NCBI RefSeq assembly: GCF_024198215.1
Contig: NZ_JAKCFA010000017.1
Coordinates: forward strand, 207,523-271,522
Reading direction: 5' to 3'
Length of the DNA stretch: 64,000 bases
From: Myxococcus qinghaiensis
GTDB lineage: Bacteria > Myxococcota > Myxococcia > Myxococcales > Myxococcaceae
The first letter of the stretch is position 1; each line of letters starts with the position of its first letter. The notes beneath the pieces were generated by a model. The model did no database searches. It had not been told where the DNA came from and was given only the letters and a program-made list of their open reading frames with translations. The position numbers and the translations under genes were made by a program. Shown one piece after another: positions 53,101 to 60,102 of the stretch.

Positions 53101-55918
53101 TGCGCTCGGGCAGGTGAAGAAGACGCTGGTCGACTTCCGGGGACTGATGACCCAGGCCACCGAGGCCGTGGGAACCGCCAAGGAAGCGACCATGACGTAC
53201 TCCTACGGCCCCTTCGGCCGTCTGGAGCACACCGACGACCCGGCCAATCACCGCAGCTCCCGCTTCTATGACGCCAAGGGGCGACTGGAGCGCACGACCG
53301 ACCCCAACGCGGGGACGCGGCTCTTCGTCTACAACGCCTTCGGCGAACTCAAGGGCCACTCGGATGCTCCCGTGGGCGCGGCCGGTCGCCTCACGACCAC
53401 GTTCGAGCGGGATTTGCTCGGCCGGGTCGTCGTGGCCACGAACGAGCAGGAGTCGCTCCGGTATTGGTATGACGAGGGGCCGGGCGGAAAGGGCCGACTG
53501 ACCCATGCGAGCCGCACGCCGGTGGGCAACCCTGGCGGACTCGTCGACACCCGCTACCTCTACGACGCCTTCGGCCGCGAGACGGGCATCTCCCAGCAGG
53601 TGGGTGGCACCACGCTCGACCTCGGTCGTGAGTATGACGACTACGGCCGGGTCAGTCGCCTCACCTACCCCGCGCAGCTCAACGGCCAGCCCTTCTCGAT
53701 TGGCTACTCGTACACGAACCAGGGTGAGCTCTCGAACGTCTATCGCCCCAATTACTTCACGAACTACTGGAGGGCCTACGAGAAGGACAGTGCGGGCCGG
53801 CTCAAGACGGCGCATTACGGCAACGGTGTCTCGCGTGCCTTCCGCTATGACACCCAGGGACGCCTGCGCTTCACCGAGGCCAAGAAGAACCTCACCGAGG
53901 TCCAGCGGCTGGCCTACGAATACACGGCCAATGACAACCTCGCCGCGCGTCATGACCTCGTGGTCGGCGTCACGCAGAAGTACACCTACGACGCGCTCGA
54001 CCGCCTCGAGCACTGGAAGGTGCAGCAGAACTGCCAGACGCTCGACGTCCAGTTCCAGTACGACAAGCTCGGCAACATGCTCAGCCGCTCGCCCGTCTCC
54101 GGCTGGGAGCCTTCCGCGAACCTCCAGTACACGGGCGGAACCTCGGGTGGACCTCACGCCGTCAAGCAGGCCCAGCTCGGCGCCGAGTCCTTCACCTACG
54201 AGTACGACCACCGCGGCAACCAGCTCGCGACTCGCGATGCCCAGGGCGCGCTGGTGCGCTCGGTGCAGTACACCCCCTTCAACCTGCCCGGGAACATCAC
54301 CTCGTCGAGTGGCACCGTCCTCTTCGACTACGACGCCTCCGGCACGCGGGTCCGCAAGCGCTCCGATGATGGCCTGGAGGAGACCGTCTACGTCGGCGGC
54401 CTCTATCAGCGCCGCAAGCAGGGTTTGACGGTCACCCACATCGTCAGCATCCCCAGCCCCGAGGGTGTCGTCGCCGAGCTGTCGTGGAACGAAGGCTCCA
54501 CTTCCGAGTCCACGCGCTACTTCCTCAACGACCCACAGGGCAGCCCCGACACCGTCACCGACGCCTCGGGCACCGTCCTCGAGCGCATCAAGTACGAGCC
54601 TTTCGGTGGCAAGCGCCAGGCGACGAACCTCGCCCAGGCCTCCACGACGAACCACTCGGGCGCGCGCAGGGGCTACACCGGGCACGAGCAGGATGACGAG
54701 CTGGGTCTCATCAACATGCGCGGGCGCATCTACGACCCTCGCTTGATGAAGTTCCTCAGCGTGGACCCGGTCATCGCCGAGCCAGGCTCCACGCAGGCGT
54801 ACAACGCGTACTCGTACGTGCTCAACAACCCCACCCGCTACACCGACCCCAGCGGCTTCACGCCCTATGGGGGAAGTCTGGTGAGCACGTGGGGGAGTGG
54901 CTGGACGGGAGCGCCCCAGTCGAACCAGAGCTTCATCATGAGCGCGCTGGAGCGGCACCTGTCCATGCCGGGCCCGTCCCTGTACCTGCCCAGCGTCGAC
55001 TTCAAGGTGCCCAGCGTCCAGTCCCTCGACGACACGAGGACCCAACCCGATGCGCGTCACAGCAACGACATCGGTCAGAGCTCGGGCTCGTCCAGGTCCG
55101 GCCTGACGTCGCTGCTGACCACTGCCTCGGGCGCGATGAACACCATCGCGGACAAGGTCCCGTGTGGGTTCGACCTCAACTGCCGGCTCAGCATGTCCAT
55201 GGCCAAGGGACAGCTCGAGTCGATGGTCGCGGCCTCGGAGGCCTATGACAGGTATGCGCCCGTCAGCAAGCTCGCGGCGGCCAGCTTCGCCATCAACGAG
55301 TTCATCCCGTTCGTGTCAGCGGGACAGAGCGTCCTGGATGCAAAGTCGGCATGCGGGAGCGGCGCTGTCGGCGGCTGCGTCGTCGCATCGGGGAAGGCGA
55401 CCTTCTACACGCTCGCCTCTGGCGCCAGCATTTTTTCCGCCCTCGAATCGGGAGGAGGAATCGCATCCTCCCTTCGAGGCGCCGTAAGGACTGCCCGTGG
55501 TGGCATGGCGAAGGCGATGCGGTCCGCAAAGGGACTGTCGCTTAATAGCTCAAACCTCGCGATGGGGGTCGAACGCGCCTCGCCCGAGCTGATATCCAGC
55601 ATTCGGAGTCAGGGCAGGACGGTCGACTTTGCTACCCCGGGGAGCGAAGAGCTTCGCTACCTTGACTACATTGGGGCCGAAGCGAACGTCGGCGGGCCCG
55701 ACCTCACGCACATCCTTCTGCGCGAGAATCCTAGTAAAGCCGCCGTTCTCGAAGAGTTCCTTCATGGGACGCAGTGGCGGCTAGGCATCATTGAGCGCCT
55801 TGGCGTCCCAAAAGCTGAAACCCATGTGAAGAGCTTCATGATACGGCATCAGCGAATGCTCGGTCTCAGTGGACCGGATGTAGCCGCACTGCAGCAACTG
55901 ATGGAGGCCGGTTTGTGA
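48857..55918 (+). CDS. SpvB/VCBS/RHS polymorphic-toxin lipoprotein (copy 1)
   Basis: A 2353-residue surface toxin precursor. Residues 1-34 form a lipoprotein signal with lipobox Q-L-L-S-S-C. An SpvB/TcdB-like N-terminal domain (about 80-140: G-I-T-P-F-T-A-D-V, F-N-L-A-G-L-S-Q-I-T-L-C) follows. VCBS/FG-GAP repeats lie near 738, 801 and 851 (D-V-N-G-D-G-L-Q-D, D-F-D-G-D-G-R-V-D-L-A). About 1150-1990 are RHS/YD repeats, closed by the core signature Y-T-G-H-E-Q-D-D-E-L-G-L-I, R-G-R-I-Y-D-P-R-L-M-K-F and Y-T-D-P-S-G-F at about 1995. The remaining 358 residues are the variable tip, with a hydrophobic pre-toxin part and a likely catalytic module. In related proteins the YD barrel encloses the toxin. 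An immunity candidate overlaps the stop codon. Confidence 0.93.
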   Translation: MRHDSRSPRPPGRLKRFAANTMLLLYGTQLLSSCVPSGAPSERNGAVESSRARSTSTDNIPLELRPDTILDTTSAIPEAPGITPFTADVTADGSAAVSIPLWTPPGRAGIQPSLAIVYDSQGSDGLLGPGFNLAGLSQITLCPNSFARDGRLQAADVRHWVLPSGPGAYERVYCLDGARLVRPSTYEFKTEVDSYTSIRIPSGDSHLDPATFEVRGRDGLIRVYGKTTTVSGTQRDDARIRGFHRGFKRGTVDVLGETYETGNIETIDASVVTITWALASIKDRFGNQMDVYYDQAPAVDANSVAWHRPSRITYTSFRHEGVNPETQAPEVAVEDAQREVTFEYESRPDTFTGYLSGVKVGRDFRLSRINMKGPGLAPGASTVSTIPLRSYKLKYFPGTVSKRSLLTELRECDGRDVCKTPVRFDWEQGSWEFDYLPTINVSNAKAGAGLSAFGLGAGRQGLAYFTGSVLKDENDYNNPTDYTVQHWEDRMRLLQYPDATSTTLTPSDSSGHVVWYPYFNNDGNPVGGGSSNHFCGNRADRNLFPLVTDWDGSGRSTVVGLSCGWGLFDGSPFYTPVYGHKVDPQNDALYVVGTELNPQYWLDVDGDRRNERVWVGRHQDDLQNPTIPDPSITRRVVVDKPIPTTLRPPSVQTSRANSKSPTVYNQSSRIGVRVADLDGTGKMSLVGLGTNGSTYLDAVSFREVSSGTSTAGELHVVRTTLRKPANWSPFFPNLFAFTFDFIDVNGDGLQDAVTLGQPVATDSSLKLLVQLNTGKGFAEVRETVLPSSFTTVLLGAKTEHGDFDGDGRVDLAIFRQGSPVQLLLAGPQGQFTQLMNLSIVPSGDNKEWSQVVDVNNDGVLDFTYRVGNELRIARRQKPVDELKRVHGNIQLATYQGYSGLSYSFEYAPLSQENPHGAVTPSEPFYAKSYTETTTKPWLRLAPESMRVVSRMSIHSNEQRMRSWRHLYRTGLSDTRGLGWKGFGQHIVIDEATGTRTTTTYDNVSSVEGAERRAMAPLAHLPTEELTEVPLDANTRLETKRQWTYARTTQPHTASYQQYATRVVETGREIKNGSATVVSETETLTSLDAHGTPVSQTVLTHGAATTEQVTSITTPNFNTADWLSQGTWVVTTSWMSCARAPGVGCSGPPDAANVRTQHVEYESHGQVKSAENEPSFLGEAVTATTSETYLKTVFDRGAKGLVEKVSQHGANGITRSESVTYDSRDQTQLATTTDAEGLTWRYLFHPGLGVLAQTADPNGVHVRLQYDGFGRQRIVTPLYQGPSVAPANKSIVETFYEWGGTLPRHRARVATQSGTVDETITRFDTLGRPVTTESSRMDGQPVTSSLTYDALGRVVRTESPRTSSEQPTWEIHEYDALNRVTARRFGDGTTGLSGRLVESFSYVSPAPYVSQAMSTDALGQVKKTLVDFRGLMTQATEAVGTAKEATMTYSYGPFGRLEHTDDPANHRSSRFYDAKGRLERTTDPNAGTRLFVYNAFGELKGHSDAPVGAAGRLTTTFERDLLGRVVVATNEQESLRYWYDEGPGGKGRLTHASRTPVGNPGGLVDTRYLYDAFGRETGISQQVGGTTLDLGREYDDYGRVSRLTYPAQLNGQPFSIGYSYTNQGELSNVYRPNYFTNYWRAYEKDSAGRLKTAHYGNGVSRAFRYDTQGRLRFTEAKKNLTEVQRLAYEYTANDNLAARHDLVVGVTQKYTYDALDRLEHWKVQQNCQTLDVQFQYDKLGNMLSRSPVSGWEPSANLQYTGGTSGGPHAVKQAQLGAESFTYEYDHRGNQLATRDAQGALVRSVQYTPFNLPGNITSSSGTVLFDYDASGTRVRKRSDDGLEETVYVGGLYQRRKQGLTVTHIVSIPSPEGVVAELSWNEGSTSESTRYFLNDPQGSPDTVTDASGTVLERIKYEPFGGKRQATNLAQASTTNHSGARRGYTGHEQDDELGLINMRGRIYDPRLMKFLSVDPVIAEPGSTQAYNAYSYVLNNPTRYTDPSGFTPYGGSLVSTWGSGWTGAPQSNQSFIMSALERHLSMPGPSLYLPSVDFKVPSVQSLDDTRTQPDARHSNDIGQSSGSSRSGLTSLLTTASGAMNTIADKVPCGFDLNCRLSMSMAKGQLESMVAASEAYDRYAPVSKLAAASFAINEFIPFVSAGQSVLDAKSACGSGAVGGCVVASGKATFYTLASGASIFSALESGGGIASSLRGAVRTARGGMAKAMRSAKGLSLNSSNLAMGVERASPELISSIRSQGRTVDFATPGSEELRYLDYIGAEANVGGPDLTHILLRENPSKAAVLEEFLHGTQWRLGIIERLGVPKAETHVKSFMIRHQRMLGLSGPDVAALQQLMEAGL
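55430..55915 (+). other. C-terminal toxin tip of RHS copy 1
   Basis: This segment of the RHS gene is less GC-rich in third positions than its neighbours (for example CTTAATAGCTCAAACC and CCTAGTAAAGCC), a sign of recent acquisition. The last 90 residues include A-A-V-L-E-E-F-L-H-G-T-Q-W-R-L, an E-E-x-x-H motif like that of zincin-type peptidase toxins, followed by a helix and the end I-R-H-Q-R-M-L-G-L-S-G-P-D-V. A metallopeptidase activity is my inference; the first histidine of a normal H-E-x-x-H is absent. Confidence 0.5.
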
Positions 55919-56202
55919 AGACTTCTCGCGAGATCTCTCCGTTCACGTTGAGCGTCGAAGACGTCTTCGTGCTCGGCACTGGCGTGATGGTGTTCGTGGG
56001 GCACCTGCAATCGGGATTGCCATCCGTGCTGGCTCCATGCGAAGCCGAACTATTCGTTGATGGGCACTCAAAAGGCGTTATTCACCTTGAGTCAGAGCGA
56101 ATGGGGGGCAGAGGAAAGCCAGGGCTGCGGGCCGTAGAAGCCAGAGTTCCGCTCGACGCCGATGAAGTCAGAGGGAGGTCATGCCTCTTGGTGCATCGGT
56201 GA
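55915..56202 (+). CDS. Probable immunity protein for RHS copy 1
   Basis: A 95-residue protein starting with GTG at 55915, so its first four bases (GTGA) overlap the RHS stop codon TGA. This coupling is typical of toxin-immunity pairs. F-T-L-S-V-E-D-V-F-V-L-G-T-G-V-M-V-F-V-G resembles domain 2 (beta-barrel) of translation factors such as EF-Tu, with G-L-P-S-V-L-A-P-C-E-A-E-L matching the usual G-x-I-x-x-G-D-x-x-E-L. Small barrels of this kind occur among immunity proteins of contact-dependent systems. No signal or membrane segment, so it acts inside the cell. Its role is inferred from position. Confidence 0.7.
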   Translation: MKTSREISPFTLSVEDVFVLGTGVMVFVGHLQSGLPSVLAPCEAELFVDGHSKGVIHLESERMGGRGKPGLRAVEARVPLDADEVRGRSCLLVHR

Positions 56203-56615
56203 GCATTCTCAAGCACATTTTTACGGCCCTTTAACCGGGCGAGCCATTCACAGGGAGAAGGTCTTCTGGCTCCGCATGTTGGCCCCAATAGCGGGCTGAT
56301 ATGCGGAGCAGTTGCTTGAGTCAGAACAGGCGAACGGGAGAGCACGGACGCGAACGCGAAGGACCTCAAAGTCGAAGTCATCTCACCGACTCATAGGCCC
56401 GCCGTGTTACCTGTGAGGCCGGGTTCCAGTCGCGCGATGCGTTGCGCACGTGAGCGGTCGTGGCGCACGCGGTCCGCCCCATCTTGCCGAGATTCGGCGA
56501 TGCCTACTTCGGGCGCTGGATCGGCGCATCAAGGAGGCCTGATGGCCCGGACGTTGCACGGAGTCATGGTGCCTGGAATATCCTGAGCTTTCTTACGTGA
56601 GCTGATAGCGCACCC
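56203..56615. other. 413-bp region without a supported gene
   Basis: Base composition is mixed and lower in GC than usual at its start. Only short, unconvincing open frames occur (for example 56404-56586, codon use unlike a gene). It may be debris of old toxin-tip or immunity cassettes. No repeat or clear hairpin seen. Confidence 0.4.
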
Positions 56616-57422
56616 ATGCCACTTCACTTCGTCAAGAAGCCGGGAGAACTCCAGCCCGCCGGGGCGCATGTCGGACGCATCTCCGCCGGCATCTCGAGCA
56701 AGCAGCAGTTGATGAACGCGCTCGAAGCAGCGCTCCGGTTGCCAGCCTACTTCGGGCAGAACTGGGACGCGCTCTCGGATGCGCTCAGGGACCTCTCTTG
56801 GCTTCCCGCAGGAAAGATCTCCCTCCTCCACCACGAACTTCCCACCCTCTCCACCGAAGACCTCGGTGCCTACGTGCGCGTGTTGGAGGAGGCCTCCCGG
56901 AGCTGGCGGCCTGGGGAGGCCTATTCGCTGGATGTGGTGTTTCCGCGGAGCTGTCGTCACCGGGTCCTGGCGCCACTCGGCGACCTCCGTCCCAGATCTC
57001 CCTGGCGACGGCTCAAGGCGGAACTGGCCAGGGCTGGCGGCCTTTCCTATCCAGTCGAGCGTGAGTTCACCTCACTGAAGGCCGAGGGCTTCGACTTCGT
57101 GATGAGCATCGTCGAGCAGCGTGACGGGTCAACGCGTCAACTCGCAAATGCGCTCTCGATGGCATTCACGATGCGACATTGGGACCGGACACGTCTTGCG
57201 AGAGCACTCCCCAGCCTCTGCATTTACGAAGAGCGCGGACTGAGGGAGACTGCCGTACGCATCCTCCTCATCCTGCTCGACTTGAACAGGATGGCCCCCG
57301 GTGAACGAATCCCGTACGACGATGCTCGTTCGTGCGCGGCGCTCCTTCACAAGGCCCTTGCCTTGGGCGTCCAGGAGAATACAGAGGCCGTCGCGCGCAA
57401 GCACCTCGCGCGAATGTCCTGA
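56616..57422 (+). CDS. Barstar-domain immunity-type protein
   Basis: A 268-residue protein. Residues about 20-90 match barstar, the inhibitor of the barnase ribonuclease: G-I-S-S-K-Q-Q-L-M-N-A-L-E-A-A-L, then L-P-A-Y-F-G-Q-N-W-D-A-L-S-D-A-L-R-D-L, with the conserved F-G-x-N-W-D-A-L. A second part (about 140-268) is helical (L-A-N-A-L-S-M-A-F-T-M-R-H-W-D and A-V-R-I-L-L-I-L-L-D-L-N) and unknown to me. No barnase-like toxin is adjacent: the RHS tip before it has no barnase motif that I can see. It is therefore best read as an orphan immunity gene kept after toxin-tip replacement. Confidence 0.82.
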   Translation: MPLHFVKKPGELQPAGAHVGRISAGISSKQQLMNALEAALRLPAYFGQNWDALSDALRDLSWLPAGKISLLHHELPTLSTEDLGAYVRVLEEASRSWRPGEAYSLDVVFPRSCRHRVLAPLGDLRPRSPWRRLKAELARAGGLSYPVEREFTSLKAEGFDFVMSIVEQRDGSTRQLANALSMAFTMRHWDRTRLARALPSLCIYEERGLRETAVRILLILLDLNRMAPGERIPYDDARSCAALLHKALALGVQENTEAVARKHLARMS

Positions 57423-57659
57423 CCATCGCGCCTTCAGTGGCCCTTCGCGCGTGGGTGGCCGGCATCTTCCGACTCGGCATGCCACCCCTCTCCTGCCGCT
57501 CTGCCTGCCGGCCCGGAGCCAGCCTTGGATGAAGGCGGCGAGCCCGAACTCGCCAGACAATCCGCCGATGCGGCCTGAATCCCCGCCCTACCGGCCTGGC
57601 CTCCCGACGCGCATCCTCGAACAATGTCCCGCCTCCAGCGGGCTCATCGAGGACACGTC

Positions 57660-58391
57660 ATGGCCCATGAACACGCCGAGCACTCCGCCCACCACATCGT
57701 GCCGGGCTTCGGCGCCGACCGCGCCGCCCACTACGACGCCCAGGCCGCCATCAATCTCGCCGGCGCCCAGGCCATGTATGAACTCGGTGTCAGTGCGCTG
57801 ACCGCCCAGCTCGACGGGCAGGAGGCCGCCTCCCTGCTCTTCGTGGGCATGGGCACGGGCACGGAGCTGCTGCCCTATCTGCGCTTCGATGTCCCCGGCT
57901 GGCGCTTCACGGGAGTGGACCCGTCCGAGGCCATGCTCGATGTCGCACGTAGGCGCCTGGAGACCGAGGGCCTGCTTTCTCGGACGCACCTGCACGTGGG
58001 CGAGCTGAAGACCCTGCCTCCCGGCCCACTCTTCGACGGCGCGCAGATGATGGGGGTGCTGCACCACGTGGAGGGAGCGGATGCCCGCCTTGAGTTGCTG
58101 CGAGAGGTGACCCGAAGACTCAAGCCCGGAGCGCCCTTCGTCGTGGGTTGCCGCGTCGGCAATGACCCCGAGCTGACGAACGTGGAGTTCCGGCGGCTGC
58201 GGGCCCATGGAGTCCCCTCCGAGGCGCTGGAGAATCGGCGCAAGCGCATGGTGGAGATTCGCCCCATCGAGTCCGACGCGGCCATGTTCGAGATGCTCGC
58301 ACGGACCTCACTGGTGGCCCCGCGCCCCATCTTCGTCTCATTGCAGTTCAAGGTCTTCCTTGCCCGCTTCGAGCCTGAGGCAAAGCGCTGA
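57660..58391 (+). CDS. SAM-dependent class I methyltransferase
   Basis: A 243-residue enzyme. The SAM-binding motif I is L-L-F-V-G-M-G-T-G-T-E-L (residues about 57-68), motif II has F-T-G-V-D-P-S-E-A-M-L-D-V-A, and M-G-V-L-H-H-V-E is motif IV-like. The early Y-D-A-Q-A-A-I-N and the end L-Q-F-K-V-F-L-A-R-F are similar to small Trm112-independent methyltransferases of the UbiE/Tam type. Substrate unknown. ATG 57660 is chosen. It sits inside the immunity array without visible link to toxin function. Confidence 0.85.
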   Translation: MAHEHAEHSAHHIVPGFGADRAAHYDAQAAINLAGAQAMYELGVSALTAQLDGQEAASLLFVGMGTGTELLPYLRFDVPGWRFTGVDPSEAMLDVARRRLETEGLLSRTHLHVGELKTLPPGPLFDGAQMMGVLHHVEGADARLELLREVTRRLKPGAPFVVGCRVGNDPELTNVEFRRLRAHGVPSEALENRRKRMVEIRPIESDAAMFEMLARTSLVAPRPIFVSLQFKVFLARFEPEAKR

Positions 58392-58565
58392 AGCTCTATC
58401 GACGGCGCTCGTGAGCGAAGGGCAGGCGTGCGCCGCAGGCCGCGCCTCCCACCTCCTCCGTGTCGACCTCCATATAGGGGTTCCAGGTCGAAGCACGTCC
58501 CAGCCCTGGACTCACGTGGGTATGCTGGTCGCTGGGGCTACAGGTCAGCCCTCGGGAGGAGCCCC

Positions 58566-59000
58566 TTGAGTCCCACCAGCGCCATCGAGACAGATGCCGT
58601 GAAGCGGCCCCTGCTGTTCCGCTGGAGGAGTCCCCTACCCGAGGACACGCTCCGCCACTGGGCCATGCGACACGGAAGTGTCCCACCGGACTTGCTGCGG
58701 TTCTGGTCGTCGACGGGAGGCGGAGAGGCGTTTGAAACGGAGACGCTTCTCTCCCCCATTGGAGAGCCAGCAACCGGAGACGACATCGACGGCGTCACCT
58801 CCAGTTGTCGGAGGGCAGGACTTCCGCCCGACTGGGTCGTCTTCCATGTCGGCCTCGGTCTCTCCGCCTTTCACCCGATTGACGGGCGCCTTGCCTGGTT
58901 CGGCCAGCGGACGGGTGAGCCAACTCAGGTCTTCGACTCGTTTGATGGCTGGTATCGAGGTACGCTGCGCCCCGAGTACGCGGACCGCTATGCGCTCTGA
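58566..59000 (+). CDS. SMI1/KNR4 (SUKH)-like immunity-type protein
   Basis: A 144-residue protein. L-P-E-D-T-L-R-H-W, then V-P-P-D-L-L-R-F-W-S-S-T-G-G-G-E-A-F, with later F-H-V-G-L-G-L-S-A-F-H-P, resembles the SUKH (SMI1/KNR4) superfamily, very common as immunity proteins of polymorphic toxins. Start: a TTG at 58566 lies just after a GGGAGGAG ribosome site (spacing 4-5 bases); the frame is open further upstream but without a ribosome site. Orphan position, no toxin beside it. Confidence 0.65.
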   Translation: MSPTSAIETDAVKRPLLFRWRSPLPEDTLRHWAMRHGSVPPDLLRFWSSTGGGEAFETETLLSPIGEPATGDDIDGVTSSCRRAGLPPDWVVFHVGLGLSAFHPIDGRLAWFGQRTGEPTQVFDSFDGWYRGTLRPEYADRYAL

Positions 59001-59102
59001 GCACCTCGCATGCAAGCTCCCGAGAAGCTACGGGTCCATCAACTCAACGTGAGCGCCAGCGAAGTGCGCCGCTCTCCTCTCCAAGTAGCCTCCGGTGTAG
59101 CC

Positions 59103-59342
59103 ATGGCATTCATTCGCGGAAACAAGTGCGGCATCTGTGAGGAGGCCATCAATGAGACACTTGGCGCCTCACTCCCCCATTTCGTGAGGAATCGACTCCA
59201 TTCGGCCCATGTGGCAGCCTGGCCACGCTTCGAGAAGCTCCGCACGTTGATAGAGGAACTCGAACACGCAAGGAGGTACGTAGGCCCCCCATCTGCGCCG
59301 AGGAGTCCTCGCTTCAATCTTCTCGTAGATGGCTCCCAATGA
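59103..59342 (+). CDS. Short cysteine-containing protein, probably truncated paralogue
   Basis: A 79-residue protein beginning M-A-F-I-R-G-N-K-C-G-I-C-E-E. The start resembles that of the 109-residue protein at 59733 (M-A-H-F-F-S-G-H-S-M-C-R-I-C), both having C-x-I-C. The rest diverges, and the lack of the second Cys/His set suggests a truncated or recombined copy. Its stop codon overlaps the next start (ATGA at 59339). Unknown function; the C-x-x-C-type ribbon suggests zinc binding. Confidence 0.5.
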   Translation: MAFIRGNKCGICEEAINETLGASLPHFVRNRLHSAHVAAWPRFEKLRTLIEELEHARRYVGPPSAPRSPRFNLLVDGSQ

Positions 59343-59530
59343 CCGAAAAGAACTTGAGAGAGTATCGAGCAATCATCCTGCTCGGGGGCCGCGCTCAGAC
59401 TCAGCCTGGTCTACCGGTAACCGTGATGGCAACCGACGGTGACGAGGCCTACGTGCTTCTCCAGGAGAAGTATGGCAAGGGCACCGTCTTCGACCTGTAC
59501 AATGAAGAGGATGCAAACACGATTCGATAA
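59339..59530 (+). CDS. Small hypothetical protein coupled to the preceding gene
   Basis: A 63-residue protein whose ATG overlaps the preceding stop (ATGA). E-Y-R-A-I-I-L-L-G-G-R-A-Q-T-Q, then A-T-D-G-D-E-A-Y-V-L-L-Q-E-K-Y-G-K-G-T-V-F-D-L. I do not recognise it. Its codon use is less GC3-biased than the core genes, like its neighbours, so it probably belongs to the accessory cassette. Confidence 0.5.
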   Translation: MTEKNLREYRAIILLGGRAQTQPGLPVTVMATDGDEAYVLLQEKYGKGTVFDLYNEEDANTIR

Positions 59531-59533
59531 CCA

Positions 59534-59558
59534 TACCGGCTGAAAGAGCAGCTCGGTA
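59534..59558 (+). terminator. Hairpin after the small-gene pair
   Basis: TACCG-GCTG pairs with CAGC-CGGTA (one bulged T) around AAAGAG, 4 bp after the stop at 59530. No T-tract. Confidence 0.45.
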
Positions 59559-59732
59559 CGGGGGACGACGGAGCAAAACCTGACCTCCCCGCCCAATGGC
59601 GTCGGTCGGCAATTCGCCGCATTTCCCTTTTACGCCCGAGGGGCACCACATTAAGTGTGAGAGAGGCACGAAGCCGGGCCACGCCCAGCCCGATACGCTC
59701 TCTACAAGGTGACGCTGGGGAGTATTTCCGCC

Positions 59733-60062
59733 ATGGCACACTTCTTCTCGGGACACAGCATGTGTCGCATCTGTGAGCGCATCTTCAAGTCCACCAATGA
59801 CTTGAGAATGTTCCCGGCCTTCATTCCACGCGGACATTCGCTGTGGACCTATTCCGATGGATGCTTCCACCTGACGTGCTTCGACAGCTGGGAGTGGCGC
59901 GCGACATTCCTGCAGCTCCATGGCGAAGCTCAGCAGCTTGATGCATCAATCCCGAAGGGCCTGACCCTGGAGGAGAATGAGGCGTGGCACTTGCGTCAGA
60001 CCCTGGAGTGGCACCAGCGAATCCTGCGCGAGGACCCGCTGCGGTCCGAATCGTCACGCTGA
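59733..60062 (+). CDS. Small cysteine-rich (zinc-ribbon-like) hypothetical protein
   Basis: A 109-residue protein: M-A-H-F-F-S-G-H-S-M-C-R-I-C, then F-I-P-R-G-H-S-L-W-T-Y-S-D-G-C-F-H-L-T-C-F. The C-x2-C plus C-x-H-x2-C arrangement looks like a zinc-binding treble. The C-terminus is helical and charged. Related at its N-terminus to the gene at 59103. It sits among probable immunity genes; a similar role is possible but unproven. Confidence 0.6.
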   Translation: MAHFFSGHSMCRICERIFKSTNDLRMFPAFIPRGHSLWTYSDGCFHLTCFDSWEWRATFLQLHGEAQQLDASIPKGLTLEENEAWHLRQTLEWHQRILREDPLRSESSR

Positions 60063-60102
60063 GTCCCTCCAATCCAACCCGACGCCAGCCGACAAGACCC
60101 CC

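Noticed and set aside
52109..55060. A 983-codon open frame on the minus strand inside RHS copy 1
   Set aside because: It is antisense to the clear RHS reading frame and rich in Arg, Gly, His and Val as expected from the mirror of GC3-biased codons; no domain is visible.
56404..56586. 60-residue open frame between the immunity candidate and the barstar gene
   Set aside because: Ser/Arg/Ala-rich composition, no ribosome site, no similarity; probably not coding.
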